Part shown: in pieces, positions 1-8,444 of the stretch
Layout: every line of letters starts with the position of its first letter
Position numbering within the stretch: the first letter of the stretch is position 1
DNA from: Magnetospirillum sp. SS-4
Lineage (GTDB): Bacteria; Pseudomonadota; Alphaproteobacteria; Rhodospirillales; Magnetospirillaceae
Reading direction: 5' to 3'
Assembly: GCF_902729425.1 (NCBI RefSeq)
Contig: NZ_CACVCH010000070.1
Coordinates: 186,001-250,000, forward strand
DNA length: 64,000 nucleotides
Notes under the pieces: model-generated
What the model saw: the letters and a program-made list of their open reading frames with translations, nothing else
What the model was told of the DNA's origin: nothing
Databases searched by the model: none
Translations under genes and position numbers: made by a program

Positions 1-2276
1 CCGGCGGCGCGCACCTGGGCGGTGATGCGCTCCGACGACGCGGTCAGGTCGCGGATGCCGGCCCGCAGCATGTCGCCGGCGGCGGTGACCTGGGCCGCGG
101 TCTTGTTGGAGGTTTCCTCGAAATCACGGCTGATGGTGCGCAAGGAATCGCCGGCGGTCTGCGACTGGGCAAACACCTGCTGGGCCGCCTCGCCCAGTTC
201 GACGGCGTTCTGCTGGATGGCCTGGCCGAACGCCTTCAGCACGTCGGTGGAATCGTCGGCGACACGGGCCAGGGACTGGGCCTGCACCCGCAGGCTTTCG
301 CCGACGCCGCCCACCGAGGCCTCGGCCTGATCGGCGGAGACCACCACCTGTTCGGTCTGCTTGCGCAGCACCTCGGTGGCGGCGCGCACCCGCGAGCTGA
401 GCTGTTCGGCCACATGGGTCAACTGTTCCGACCGCTTCTCCAGCACCTCGGAAACACCGCCGGTCTCGGCGATGGCGTGGGTGGCGGCGGTGCCGACGTC
501 GGTGGCGCGCTGACGCAGGTTCTCGCCCACCGCCTCCAGTTCGACGCCGACCCGGCTCGACATCGCGATAAGATCGTTGGTGCCCTGGCGCAGGGTGTCG
601 GCGATGGTCTTGACCTTGCCCATCACCTGGTCGGACGTCGCGATAAGATGGCGCGACTGCTGATTGAGCGAGGCTTCCGACAGCTTGGACTGGGTCGAGA
701 CCACGTTGGCGGCGTCGGCCAGCTCGTCGGCCTGCTTCCGAAGCGACTGGCGGATGGCCTCGGCCTGGGCGGCGGCGCGCTCGGCCCCCTTGCTGAGGTC
801 CTCGATATGCAGGCGGACGGTCTCGGAGATTTCACGGCCGCGGGCGGTCATCTGGTCGGATGCCGCCGACAGGGCGCGGGTCTGGGCCTGGAAGCCCTCG
901 CCGGTTTCGCGGATGCGGGCCAGGGCGCGTTCGACGGCGGCATCGACGTCGTCGCGGCGCTGGGCGAACACCTCGCCCACCGCACCCATCTGGGCGGTGG
1001 CGTCGTCGCCGGCGGTCTTGAGATTCTCGGTATGGCGCGCCAGCACGTCCTCGATCTCGCGGAAGCGGCCCATGGCCTGATCCGAGGCCGAGACCAGCTC
1101 GCGCGACTGAACCCCCAGCGCCTCCTCGACGATCTTGACGCGCGACAGCACGCGCTCGGTGATCTGGTCGAGGCCGGTGGCCTGCTGCTGCAACGACGCC
1201 GAGATGCGGCCGGTCTGCTCGGCCAGACGCTCGGCGGCGAGGTCGAGATCGGTGTTCTGGCGGGTGAACAGCGTCTCCAGCGCGTCGACGCGCTCGGCCA
1301 GGGCGGTGGCGACCACCTCGGTCCGGTTGGTGGCCTGCTCGGCGGCGCTGCCCAACTGAGAGGCCTGGCGCTCGAACATGGTGACCACCTGCTCGGCGCG
1401 GGCCACGGCGGCCTGCGAGGTGCGGTCCAGCGCCTCGGCCTGGCCGCGGACCTGCTCGGCCACCACGTCGGCGCGGGAGGCGGCGCGGGCCGACGTGGTG
1501 TCGATGGCCTCGATCTGGCCACGCAGCAGGTCGCCGAAGTCGCGGATGCGATTGGCCGAGGCCTCGGTGACGGTGTTGAGATCCTGGGTCTGAATGCGCA
1601 GCAGGTGCTCGACCTCGCGGGCGCGGGCGGTGGCGGTGTCGGCCGCCTGGGTCAGTTGCACCACCTCCTGGCGCAGGGCCTCGACCGCCGACTGGGCCTC
1701 GCTGTTGACGCGGCCGACCACGCCGGTCATGGCCTCGACCTGGGCGGCCAGCATGTCGCGGATGGCCTCGCCCTTGGCGGCGGCCCCGGCGGAGGCGCGC
1801 GTCAGTTCCTCGGCCTGGAACCGCAGCGACTCGGCGATGGCGGAAACCCGCGCGTCTGCCCCCTCGGCGGGATAGGTGAGGCGGGCCAGATGCCGGTTGA
1901 TGTCGGCGGAAGCCGACCGCAGGTCGCGCCCGCGATCGAGATAGGCCACCACCAGCCACAAAAAGGCCAGCGGCACGAAGGCGGCGCCGGCCAGCCCGCC
2001 CACTTCCTGGGGCTGCATGAAGACCATGTTGGCCCAGCCGATGGCGGTGTCGCCATACCAGCCGCACAGCCCGAGCCAGGCCGCGGACAGCACCAGGGCG
2101 ACACCCTGGACCACGCGCCCCCCGCCCGAGGCGGGGGAAGGCTGGAGAGAGGCCACCGGGGCCGGTCTCGAATCGGAGGAAGGCGGAATGGTGGGGGACA
2201 CCGTGTCCGTCGCCGCCGGAGCCGCTCCCGCTCCCTGCTCCTCGGTCTCGCCTCTGGTCATCGTCGTATCGCCCAT
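1..2276 (-). CDS. Large membrane-anchored coiled-coil protein (TipN-like architecture), 3' end beyond window
   Basis: The reading frame opens at an ATG at 2276, preceded by an AAGGCGG ribosome site. It stays open to base 1, so at least 758 residues are present and the C-terminus is missing. A Pro/Ser/Ala-rich N-terminus of about 50 residues is followed by two hydrophobic segments near residues 52-72 and 90-110. The rest is a very long, alanine/glutamate/glutamine-rich helical region with repeated blocks of the form ...AxxRAxxVxxxLxxQ..., typical of apolipoprotein-like or chemoreceptor-like coiled coils. Two N-terminal membrane spans plus a long coiled coil is the layout of the Caulobacter polarity factor TipN. 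That resemblance is architectural only, and a signalling-type coiled coil remains possible. No enzymatic domain is visible. A second in-frame ATG at 2261 is a possible start. Confidence 0.8.
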   Translation of the reverse strand, partial: MGDTTMTRGETEEQGAGAAPAATDTVSPTIPPSSDSRPAPVASLQPSPASGGGRVVQGVALVLSAAWLGLCGWYGDTAIGWANMVFMQPQEVGGLAGAAFVPLAFLWLVVAYLDRGRDLRSASADINRHLARLTYPAEGADARVSAIAESLRFQAEELTRASAGAAAKGEAIRDMLAAQVEAMTGVVGRVNSEAQSAVEALRQEVVQLTQAADTATARAREVEHLLRIQTQDLNTVTEASANRIRDFGDLLRGQIEAIDTTSARAASRADVVAEQVRGQAEALDRTSQAAVARAEQVVTMFERQASQLGSAAEQATNRTEVVATALAERVDALETLFTRQNTDLDLAAERLAEQTGRISASLQQQATGLDQITERVLSRVKIVEEALGVQSRELVSASDQAMGRFREIEDVLARHTENLKTAGDDATAQMGAVGEVFAQRRDDVDAAVERALARIRETGEGFQAQTRALSAASDQMTARGREISETVRLHIEDLSKGAERAAAQAEAIRQSLRKQADELADAANVVSTQSKLSEASLNQQSRHLIATSDQVMGKVKTIADTLRQGTNDLIAMSSRVGVELEAVGENLRQRATDVGTAATHAIAETGGVSEVLEKRSEQLTHVAEQLSSRVRAATEVLRKQTEQVVVSADQAEASVGGVGESLRVQAQSLARVADDSTDVLKAFGQAIQQNAVELGEAAQQVFAQSQTAGDSLRTISRDFEETSNKTAAQVTAAGDMLRAGIRDLTASSERITAQVRAA

Positions 2277-2485
2277 GAGTCCGCCTTGAACATCAGAATT
2301 GCAGATACCGTCACCGTCGGGCCACCCGTAACAGCGACCGTCCGCGAATCGCTTCCGCGATCGCGCCACTTTCCCAAGACATAGGCGGGCCTTGCTCCCC
2401 CTTTCCCCCCCGGACCTTGGACAGCGCCTCGCAGAATGCCTTTTTCAAGGCGGAAAATCAAACACTGATCCCGTTCGCGCCGGCG

Positions 2486-4438
2486 CTACATATGTTTCAA
2501 CTTGTGACTGCGACTCCACTGGCGACCGCCGCGGCGCGGCGCTTTGGACTTCATGGCGACGGCCTCATCTTTCTGTTTCCCGACGGATTTCTTCTCCGGC
2601 GGAGCGGCAATCCTGACCGAGGATTGCGACAGCCGCCACCGGGTGGAATCGTCGAGATAGCGGATCTGATCGGCGTCGAGACCGGCCAGCATCTCGGCGA
2701 TGTAGGGCGACGGCCCGGCGGCCTTGCGGCGCTCGCCGGCGAAGCTCAGCACCAGCCAGCGCCGGGCGCGGGTGGCCGCCACGTACATCAGCCGGCGCTC
2801 CTCTTCCAGATCGGGAGAGGATTCGTGGGGCATCAGGTCGTTCTCGCATCCAGCCACCACCACCGCCGCCCATTCCAGGCCCTTGGCGGCGTGGATGGTG
2901 GACAAGGTGACGGCGTCGCCGCCGGTTTCGGCCCGGCGCAACGACCGGCGCTGCTCTTCCATCAGGGCGACGAAGCCGGCCAGGCCGTCGCATTCGGCGG
3001 CCAGATCGGCGGCGGTGAAGCAGAGATCGCGCCACTGCACCCCTTCCTCTCCCGGCGGCCGCGCCGTCGACGACACCAGCCGTCCCACCTGGCGGCACAG
3101 GGCCGGCCAGGGCTGGCCGATGTCGATCCTGTCGGGTGCCTGTTCCAGCAACCTGTCGACCCGCTTGCCATGGCCCAGCATGGCGCGGGCGTCCATGTCG
3201 CGCGGGTCCAGCAGCAGCCGGATCAGCCCCGCGGTCAGCCGCACCGGCGCCAGTTGCCAGAATTCGCCGGCGCCGCGCACCACCAGCGGAATTCCGGCGT
3301 CGGCCAGGGCGATCTGAATGCGCGACCCCACATGGCCGGCGCGGTAGAGCACCGCCATCTCGCGCCAGGGAATGCCGCTGCCGGCCAGGCCGCGCACCAC
3401 GCGAAGCACGTAGGCGGCCTCGTCCTGATCATCGGCCAGCCCGGCCACCGTCACCGCCACCCGGGACGCGCTGTTGGCGTCCTGTCCCTTGATATGGCGG
3501 CGGCGGTTGCCGCCGATCAGCGCCGCCGCCGCCCGGACGATGGTGGCGGTGGAACGGTAGTTGCGCGACAGTCGGAACAACGCCGCATCGGGCCAGGAGG
3601 TCTCGAAATCCAGGATGTAGGCGGGGTCGGCCGACCGCCAGGCGTAAAGGCACTGATCGTCGTCACCCACCGCCCACAGCCGGGCGCCCTGGCCGCGAAG
3701 CAGGCGCAGCATGCGTTCCTGCGCCGGATTGATGTCTTGGTATTCGTCGATCAGCAGGTGGTCGAAGAAGCCGGCGATACGCTCGCCATAGGCCGGATCG
3801 GCCTCCATGGCCGTCACCAGCGCCATGATCAGGTCGCCGAAGTCGAAGCCGCCCTCCTCGGCCAGCGCCGCCTGATAGGCCGCGTATTTCTGCGCCGCCT
3901 CCAGCAGGTCGGCATCGTTCCTGATCCGGGCCTCGGCCAGCGCCGCCGCCGGGTCCATCAACCGGTCCTTGTAGGCGCCGAAGACGTCCATGGGCCGGCG
4001 GGACTCGTCGGACAGGTACAGGCGATGCCGCGCGATCAGCCGGCCGCTGTCGCGGTCGTCGAAGATGCGAAAGCGCGGACAGCCCGCCGGCGGATGACGC
4101 ATCAGCAGCCGCGCCGCCATGCCGTGCAGGGTGCCGATGGGAAGGCGGCGCAGACGGTCCGGATCGAAGCCGTCGAGACCGTCCAGCCGCGCCTGGATGC
4201 GCAACCGCATCTCCTCGGCGGCACGGGCCGAGAAGGTGGAGACGAACAGCCGCGGCGCCGCCTCGCCCCGGTTCAGCAGATGCAGGTAGCGGCCGACCAG
4301 CGTGGTGGTCTTGCCGGTGCCCGGCCCGGCCAGGACCAGCACCGAGGCCGCCGAGGCCTGGGCGGCAGCACGCTGCTCGGAATCGAGGGGAATATGGGCC
4401 GGATCGGAAACCGGAGCCGCCGCCTGTGCTGAATTCAT
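2486..4438 (-). CDS. UvrD/PcrA-family superfamily 1 DNA helicase
   Basis: This 650-residue protein is an ATP-dependent 3'-5' helicase of the UvrD/Rep/PcrA group, acting in DNA repair or replication-fork processing. The Walker A motif GPGTGKTT lies at residues 38-45. It is followed by motif II (IDEYQD), motif III (GDDDQCLYAWR), motif IV (LSRNYRS), motif V (STIHAAKGLEW) and motif VI (RLMYVAATRA), all intact and in order. It is shorter than E. coli UvrD (720 residues), and the C-terminus is a short basic tail. The ATG at 4438 is chosen because homology begins just after it; the same frame runs on to 4975 but only through the antisense of mtnP. No strong ribosome site is visible at this start. 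Confidence 0.93.
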   Translation of the reverse strand: MNSAQAAAPVSDPAHIPLDSEQRAAAQASAASVLVLAGPGTGKTTTLVGRYLHLLNRGEAAPRLFVSTFSARAAEEMRLRIQARLDGLDGFDPDRLRRLPIGTLHGMAARLLMRHPPAGCPRFRIFDDRDSGRLIARHRLYLSDESRRPMDVFGAYKDRLMDPAAALAEARIRNDADLLEAAQKYAAYQAALAEEGGFDFGDLIMALVTAMEADPAYGERIAGFFDHLLIDEYQDINPAQERMLRLLRGQGARLWAVGDDDQCLYAWRSADPAYILDFETSWPDAALFRLSRNYRSTATIVRAAAALIGGNRRRHIKGQDANSASRVAVTVAGLADDQDEAAYVLRVVRGLAGSGIPWREMAVLYRAGHVGSRIQIALADAGIPLVVRGAGEFWQLAPVRLTAGLIRLLLDPRDMDARAMLGHGKRVDRLLEQAPDRIDIGQPWPALCRQVGRLVSSTARPPGEEGVQWRDLCFTAADLAAECDGLAGFVALMEEQRRSLRRAETGGDAVTLSTIHAAKGLEWAAVVVAGCENDLMPHESSPDLEEERRLMYVAATRARRWLVLSFAGERRKAAGPSPYIAEMLAGLDADQIRYLDDSTRWRLSQSSVRIAAPPEKKSVGKQKDEAVAMKSKAPRRGGRQWSRSHKLKHM

Positions 4439-4497
4439 GGCCGATACAGTAGACGGGCGCCCCTCCGGACACAACATCTGCCGAAGCGGTCCGTCCC

Positions 4498-5385
4498 CTA
4501 CCCCTTCAGCACCCGGCCGGCGACAGCGTCGAGCCGACCCACCACCGCCGGGTCGCGGACCTCGCCATGGGTGATGACGGCGTTGTCGAGAGCGGTATGG
4601 CAACCCTTGGCGCACGGCCCCTCGCGCCCCGCCACGCCGGGCGCCACCGCCTTGACCAGGGCGCGGGCGCGATCGGCATTGGCCAGCAGCACCTTGACGA
4701 TGGCGTCCACCGTCACCGCGTCGTGATCGGGATGCCAGCAATCGTAATCGGTGACCATGGCGACGCTGGCGTAGCACATCTCGGCCTCGCGGGCCAATTT
4801 GGCCTCGGGCATGTTGGTCATGCCAATAACGTCGCAGCCCCACTGGCGATAGAGGTTGCTTTCGGCCTGGGTCGAGAATTGCGGCCCTTCCATCACCAGA
4901 TAGGTGCCGCCGCGCACCGCGACGATGCCGGCCGCCCTGGCCGCCGCCTCGACCATGTCGCCCAGGCGGCCGCACACCGGATGCGCCATGCTGACATGGG
5001 CGACCAGCCCGGTCTCGAAGAAGCTCTTGGTGCGGGCGAAGGTCCGGTCGATGAACTGGTCGACGATGACGAAGGTGCCGGGCGGCAATTCCTCCTTCAG
5101 CGACCCCACCGCCGACACCGACAGGATCTCGGTGACGCCGGCCCGCTTCATCGCGTCGATATTGGCGCGGAAGTTCAGCTCGGACGGCGGAATGCGGTGG
5201 CCGCGGCCGTGACGGGGCAGGAACACCAGCTTCTGGCCGTCAAGCTCGCCGAACAGGAACTCGTCCGAGGTCGGGCCGAACGGGCTGTCGATCCGGCGCC
5301 ATTGCGTGTTGGTCAAGCCGTCGATGTCGTAGACGCCGCTGCCGCCGATGATGCCGAGCACGGGTGTGGAATGTCCATCCGCCAT
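4498..5385 (-). CDS. mtnP: S-methyl-5'-thioadenosine phosphorylase
   Basis: A 295-residue member of the trimeric purine nucleoside phosphorylase family. It phosphorolyses methylthioadenosine, a by-product of polyamine and AHL synthesis, to adenine and methylthioribose-1-phosphate. Diagnostic stretches are GIIGGSGVYD at the N-terminus, FLPRHGRGH, the phosphate-site region SAVGSL, and MEGPQFSTQAES followed by GMTNMPEAKLAREAE. The ATG at 5385 follows an AAAGGGCGG ribosome site. Length and motifs are typical. MTA salvage is of interest in this genome because form II RuBisCO (cbbM in this window) has been tied to MTA metabolism in Rhodospirillum rubrum, but no other salvage genes are present here. 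Confidence 0.95.
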   Translation of the reverse strand: MADGHSTPVLGIIGGSGVYDIDGLTNTQWRRIDSPFGPTSDEFLFGELDGQKLVFLPRHGRGHRIPPSELNFRANIDAMKRAGVTEILSVSAVGSLKEELPPGTFVIVDQFIDRTFARTKSFFETGLVAHVSMAHPVCGRLGDMVEAAARAAGIVAVRGGTYLVMEGPQFSTQAESNLYRQWGCDVIGMTNMPEAKLAREAEMCYASVAMVTDYDCWHPDHDAVTVDAIVKVLLANADRARALVKAVAPGVAGREGPCAKGCHTALDNAVITHGEVRDPAVVGRLDAVAGRVLKG

Positions 5386-5451
5386 GAAACCGCCCTTTCC
5401 GCAGGAAGAGTATTGCGGAACGGTGTTAGGGCAAAACCCGGCTGGATGCAA

Positions 5452-6345
5452 TCACCCCATCTTCATGCCGGCGCGGGGATCGTAGCCGTGGCGCGGCCCC
5501 CATTTCTCCACCATCTTCCTGAACTCGGCATCGTTTTCGGGCAGGATCACCCGCAGCGTCACCAGTTGGTCGCCCCTGGCGCCGCCCTCGCCGGCCATGC
5601 CCTTGCCCTTCAGCCGCAGCACCGTACCGGTGTTGGACCCGGGCGGCACCGTCAGCGTCACCTTGCCGTCGATGGTGGGAACGGTGATCTTGCCTCCCAG
5701 GACCGCTTCCTGCACCGAGACGGGAATGTCGATCAGCAGGTCCAGGTCGCGGCGGGTGAACAGCGAAACCCCATCCACCCGAAGGTCGATATAGGCGTCC
5801 CCCGCCCCGCCGGCGCCGGACTGGCCTTGACCCTTCAGCCGCAGGGTCTGGCCGTCGGTCGAACCCGGAGGAATGCGCACCTCGACCGTACGGCCGGGCG
5901 CCAGGGTGACGCGCCGCGTCGCGCCGATCAGCGCCTCTCCCGGACCGATGGTCAGGGTGTGACGGATATCGGCGCCCCGAACGGCCTTGCCCGAGGCCTG
6001 GGCGCGGCCCTTGTCGCGGCGGCGCAGCAATTCGGCCAGGATGTCGTCCACATTGCCGCCGAACGGCGAGCCGCCGGCGCGGCGTCCCTCGCCCGGCTGC
6101 GCCCGCCACGGCCGGCGGCGGACGGCGCCGCTGGCGTCGATCTCGCCGGAATCGAACCTGGCCCGGCGGTCCGGATCGGACAGGAAGTCGTAGGCGGCCG
6201 AGATTTCCTTGAAGCGGTCCTCGGCCCGCTTGTCGCCGGGATTGAGGTCGGGATGCAGCTCGCGCGCCAGCACCCGGTACGCCTTCTTGATCTCGTCGTC
6301 ACTGGCGTTCCGGGCCACGCCCAGAACCTGATAGGGATCCTTCAC
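5452..6345 (-). CDS. DnaJ-class co-chaperone (CbpA/DnaJ2 type)
   Basis: A 297-residue J-domain protein. The N-terminal J domain (about residues 3-66) carries the HPD tripeptide in [11 protein letters not shown], which stimulates DnaK ATPase. A Gly/Arg-rich linker and the two beta-barrel client-binding domains of the DnaJ C-terminal region follow. The cysteine-rich zinc finger of true DnaJ is absent, so this is a class B (CbpA-like) co-chaperone. The start is GTG at 6345 with a GGGAAGGCGG ribosome site just upstream. It lies 45 bases downstream of the hyf-like operon on the same strand and could receive read-through from it. Confidence 0.92.
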   Translation of the reverse strand: MKDPYQVLGVARNASDDEIKKAYRVLARELHPDLNPGDKRAEDRFKEISAAYDFLSDPDRRARFDSGEIDASGAVRRRPWRAQPGEGRRAGGSPFGGNVDDILAELLRRRDKGRAQASGKAVRGADIRHTLTIGPGEALIGATRRVTLAPGRTVEVRIPPGSTDGQTLRLKGQGQSGAGGAGDAYIDLRVDGVSLFTRRDLDLLIDIPVSVQEAVLGGKITVPTIDGKVTLTVPPGSNTGTVLRLKGKGMAGEGGARGDQLVTLRVILPENDAEFRKMVEKWGPRHGYDPRAGMKMG

Positions 6346-6390
6346 CGCACCCGCCTTCCCGCTAAATCCGGCCCGCTCTCCGGCATCACA

Positions 6391-6927
6391 CTATCTGGCG
6401 GATGCGGTGTCGAGCAAGGCCAGCAATCCGGCCAGGATCTGCCGGGGGCTGGGCGGGCAGCCGGGAATGTGCAGATCCACCGGCACCACCTCGTGGACGC
6501 CGCCCATCACGGCGTAGGAGCCCTTGAAGCAGCCGCCGTCCAGGGCGCATTCGCCCATGGCCACAACCCAGCGCGGCTGGGGCGTCGCCTCGACGGTGCG
6601 CCGCAGCGCCTCCGCCATGTTGCGGCTGACCGGGCCGGTGACCAGCAGCACGTCGGCGTGACGCGGGCTGGCGACGAAGCGGATGCCGAACCGTTCCAGG
6701 TCGTAGACCGGGCCGTTGACGGCGTGAATTTCCAGCTCGCAGCCATTGCACGAGCCGGCGTCGATCTCGCGGATGGCCAGCGAGCGCCCCAGGCGGTTCC
6801 GCGTCCGCTCGGCCAGGGCGCGGGCCAGTTCATCGACGCCGTCGGGGTCGGCGGGCGGCGCGTCCCGCAGGGTGTGCGGTCCCTTGATCAGATGGCGGAA
6901 CAAGATCTTGCCGATCGGGGGAATCAT
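6391..6927 (-). CDS. hyfI: Hydrogenase-4/complex I-like small subunit (NuoB/HyfI family)
   Basis: The 178-residue last gene of the complex operon. It is the peripheral [4Fe-4S] subunit that passes electrons to or from the large subunit, equivalent to NuoB and HyfI. Cysteines able to hold the proximal cluster are present: C60 and C63 in GSCNGCELE, C127 in MGEC, C133 in GGCF and C157 in IPGCPPSP. The ATG at 6927 overlaps the stop of the hyfG-like gene in an ATGA junction, so the two should be translationally coupled. Because the partner lacks [NiFe] ligands (see hyfG), this subunit may connect to a quinone-like or unknown site rather than to a hydrogenase centre. Confidence 0.9.
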   Translation of the reverse strand: MIPPIGKILFRHLIKGPHTLRDAPPADPDGVDELARALAERTRNRLGRSLAIREIDAGSCNGCELEIHAVNGPVYDLERFGIRFVASPRHADVLLVTGPVSRNMAEALRRTVEATPQPRWVVAMGECALDGGCFKGSYAVMGGVHEVVPVDLHIPGCPPSPRQILAGLLALLDTASAR

Positions 6928-8444
6928 AGGTCGTGCCCCGAATAGGAACAATTGAACGACTTGTTGCACAGCGGGAAGTCGGCGACGATGTTGCCCTCGA
7001 TGGCGGCTTCCAGCAGCGGCCACTGGAACCACGACGGGTCGTGGGCGTGGGCGCGCAGCACATGGCCGTCCTCGGCCATCCGAACCCATGACAGCACCTC
7101 GCCGCGAAAGCTTTCCACCATGGCCATGCCCTCGCCCGCCACGCGGGGCAGCGGCCGGCGCACCGCGCCGTCCGGCATCTCCAGCAAGATGAGGCCGAGC
7201 AGGCGTAGGCTTTCGCGCACCTCGTCGAAGCGAACCATCAGACGGGCGTTGACGTCGCCGTCAGTATAGACCGGCACCGCCAGATCCATCTGGTCGTAGG
7301 GGACTTGGCCGGGGGCCTTGCGGCTGTCGTGGCCGCGGCCCGACGCCCGCCCGACGAAGCCGCCGGCGGCGAAGCGGTGGACCAGGGAGGTGGCGACAAC
7401 CCCGGTGCCCAGCGTGCGGTCCGACAGCGACGGCGTGTTCTCGTAGATCAGGAAGGCGCGCTCGAAATCCCTGCGGAAGTGGGGCAGCAGGTGCCGCAAC
7501 GTTTCGGCGCCGTCCCCGGTCAGGTCGGCGGCGACGCCGCCCGGCTCCACCCGGTCCATCAGCAGGCGATGGCCGAACATGGCGTGATTGGCGCGCAAGA
7601 CCGTCTCGCGCAGCACGCCCATGTGCGACAGCATGATGGCGAAGGCGGCGTCGTTGCACACCGCGCCGATATCGAAGACGTGGTTGGCGACGCGCTCCAG
7701 CTCGGCCATCAGCGCCCGCAGCCAGAGGGCGCGCGGGGGAGGCTCGCAGCCCACCGCCGCCTCGACCGCCCGCGAGAACGCCAGGGCATGGGCCACCGTG
7801 GCGTCGCCCGACACCCGTCCGGCCACCCGAAGGGCCTGATCCAGCGGCCGGCCGGACAGCAGGCCGGAAATGCCCTTGTGGACATAGCCCAGCCGTTCCT
7901 CCAGCCGCACCACCGCCTCGCCCTGGCAGTGAAAGCGGAAATGCCCCGGCTCGATGACGCCGGCATGGACGGGTCCCACCGGAATCTGATGCAGGCCGTC
8001 GCCCTCGGCCTTGAGGAAGTCGTAGGCGTGGGGGACTTCCGCCGCCGGTTTCGGATTGGACGCCAGCGGCAGGCGGGACGGCCAGCGGCCGTGGTCCAGC
8101 CACGGGCGGCGATCCTCCAGCCCCATCGGCGCCAGCCCCCACAGATCGTGAATGGCCCGTTCCAGCCGGATCGCCGCCGGACGCGCCCGGCTCAACGACG
8201 GGAACCAGAACTCGGGACAGGGATGCGAGGCCACGGCGACCTCGCCGCTGTCGTCGTCGCGAAGCGCGACGTGAACCTCGTCCGGTTCGCCCCACATGGC
8301 CATCACCGACCACTCGGCCATGGCCATCTGCGCCACCATGGCCCGCCAGGCGCGCAGGTCGAGACGAAACCGCGGAAACGGCCGGTGCCCGGGCACCGGC
8401 TGGCCCGAGGACAGGAAGTCCAGCAAGGTGACGTGTCCCATCAT
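6924..8444 (-). CDS. hyfG: Hydrogenase-4/complex I-like large subunit (HyfG/NuoCD family), [NiFe] ligands absent
   Basis: A 506-residue fusion of an N-terminal NuoC-like (30 kDa) domain, about residues 1-135, and a NuoD/HyfG-like (49 kDa) domain. In true group 4 hydrogenases this subunit holds Ni-Fe through an N-terminal CGxC and a C-terminal DPCxxC. Here the first site reads RVSGDATVAH (residues 210-219), with Ser212 and Ala215 where the cysteines should be. The C-terminus ends in a stretch with only C493 and C499 and no DPCxxC. The family is therefore clear but hydrogenase activity is not expected; it fits the energy-converting hydrogenase-related (Ehr) group. ATG 8444 overlaps the upstream stop (ATGA); the next codon, ATG 8441, is an alternative start. 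Confidence 0.9.
   Translation of the reverse strand: MMGHVTLLDFLSSGQPVPGHRPFPRFRLDLRAWRAMVAQMAMAEWSVMAMWGEPDEVHVALRDDDSGEVAVASHPCPEFWFPSLSRARPAAIRLERAIHDLWGLAPMGLEDRRPWLDHGRWPSRLPLASNPKPAAEVPHAYDFLKAEGDGLHQIPVGPVHAGVIEPGHFRFHCQGEAVVRLEERLGYVHKGISGLLSGRPLDQALRVAGRVSGDATVAHALAFSRAVEAAVGCEPPPRALWLRALMAELERVANHVFDIGAVCNDAAFAIMLSHMGVLRETVLRANHAMFGHRLLMDRVEPGGVAADLTGDGAETLRHLLPHFRRDFERAFLIYENTPSLSDRTLGTGVVATSLVHRFAAGGFVGRASGRGHDSRKAPGQVPYDQMDLAVPVYTDGDVNARLMVRFDEVRESLRLLGLILLEMPDGAVRRPLPRVAGEGMAMVESFRGEVLSWVRMAEDGHVLRAHAHDPSWFQWPLLEAAIEGNIVADFPLCNKSFNCSYSGHDL

Noticed and set aside
414-2384. Plus-strand open frame of 656 codons opposite the coiled-coil gene
   Set aside because: It is the antisense of a GC-rich helical repeat protein. 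The product is Gly/Leu/His/Gln-rich without domains, and the minus frame has a ribosome site, a sensible N-terminus and membrane spans.
2417-4432. Plus-strand open frame of 671 codons over the helicase
   Set aside because: The minus strand carries all UvrD motifs in order; the plus product is low-complexity His/Gly/Arg.
4439-4975. N-terminal extension of the helicase frame to 829 residues
   Set aside because: It would run through mtnP in antisense and adds only Gly/Arg-rich sequence; family homology starts just after ATG 4438.
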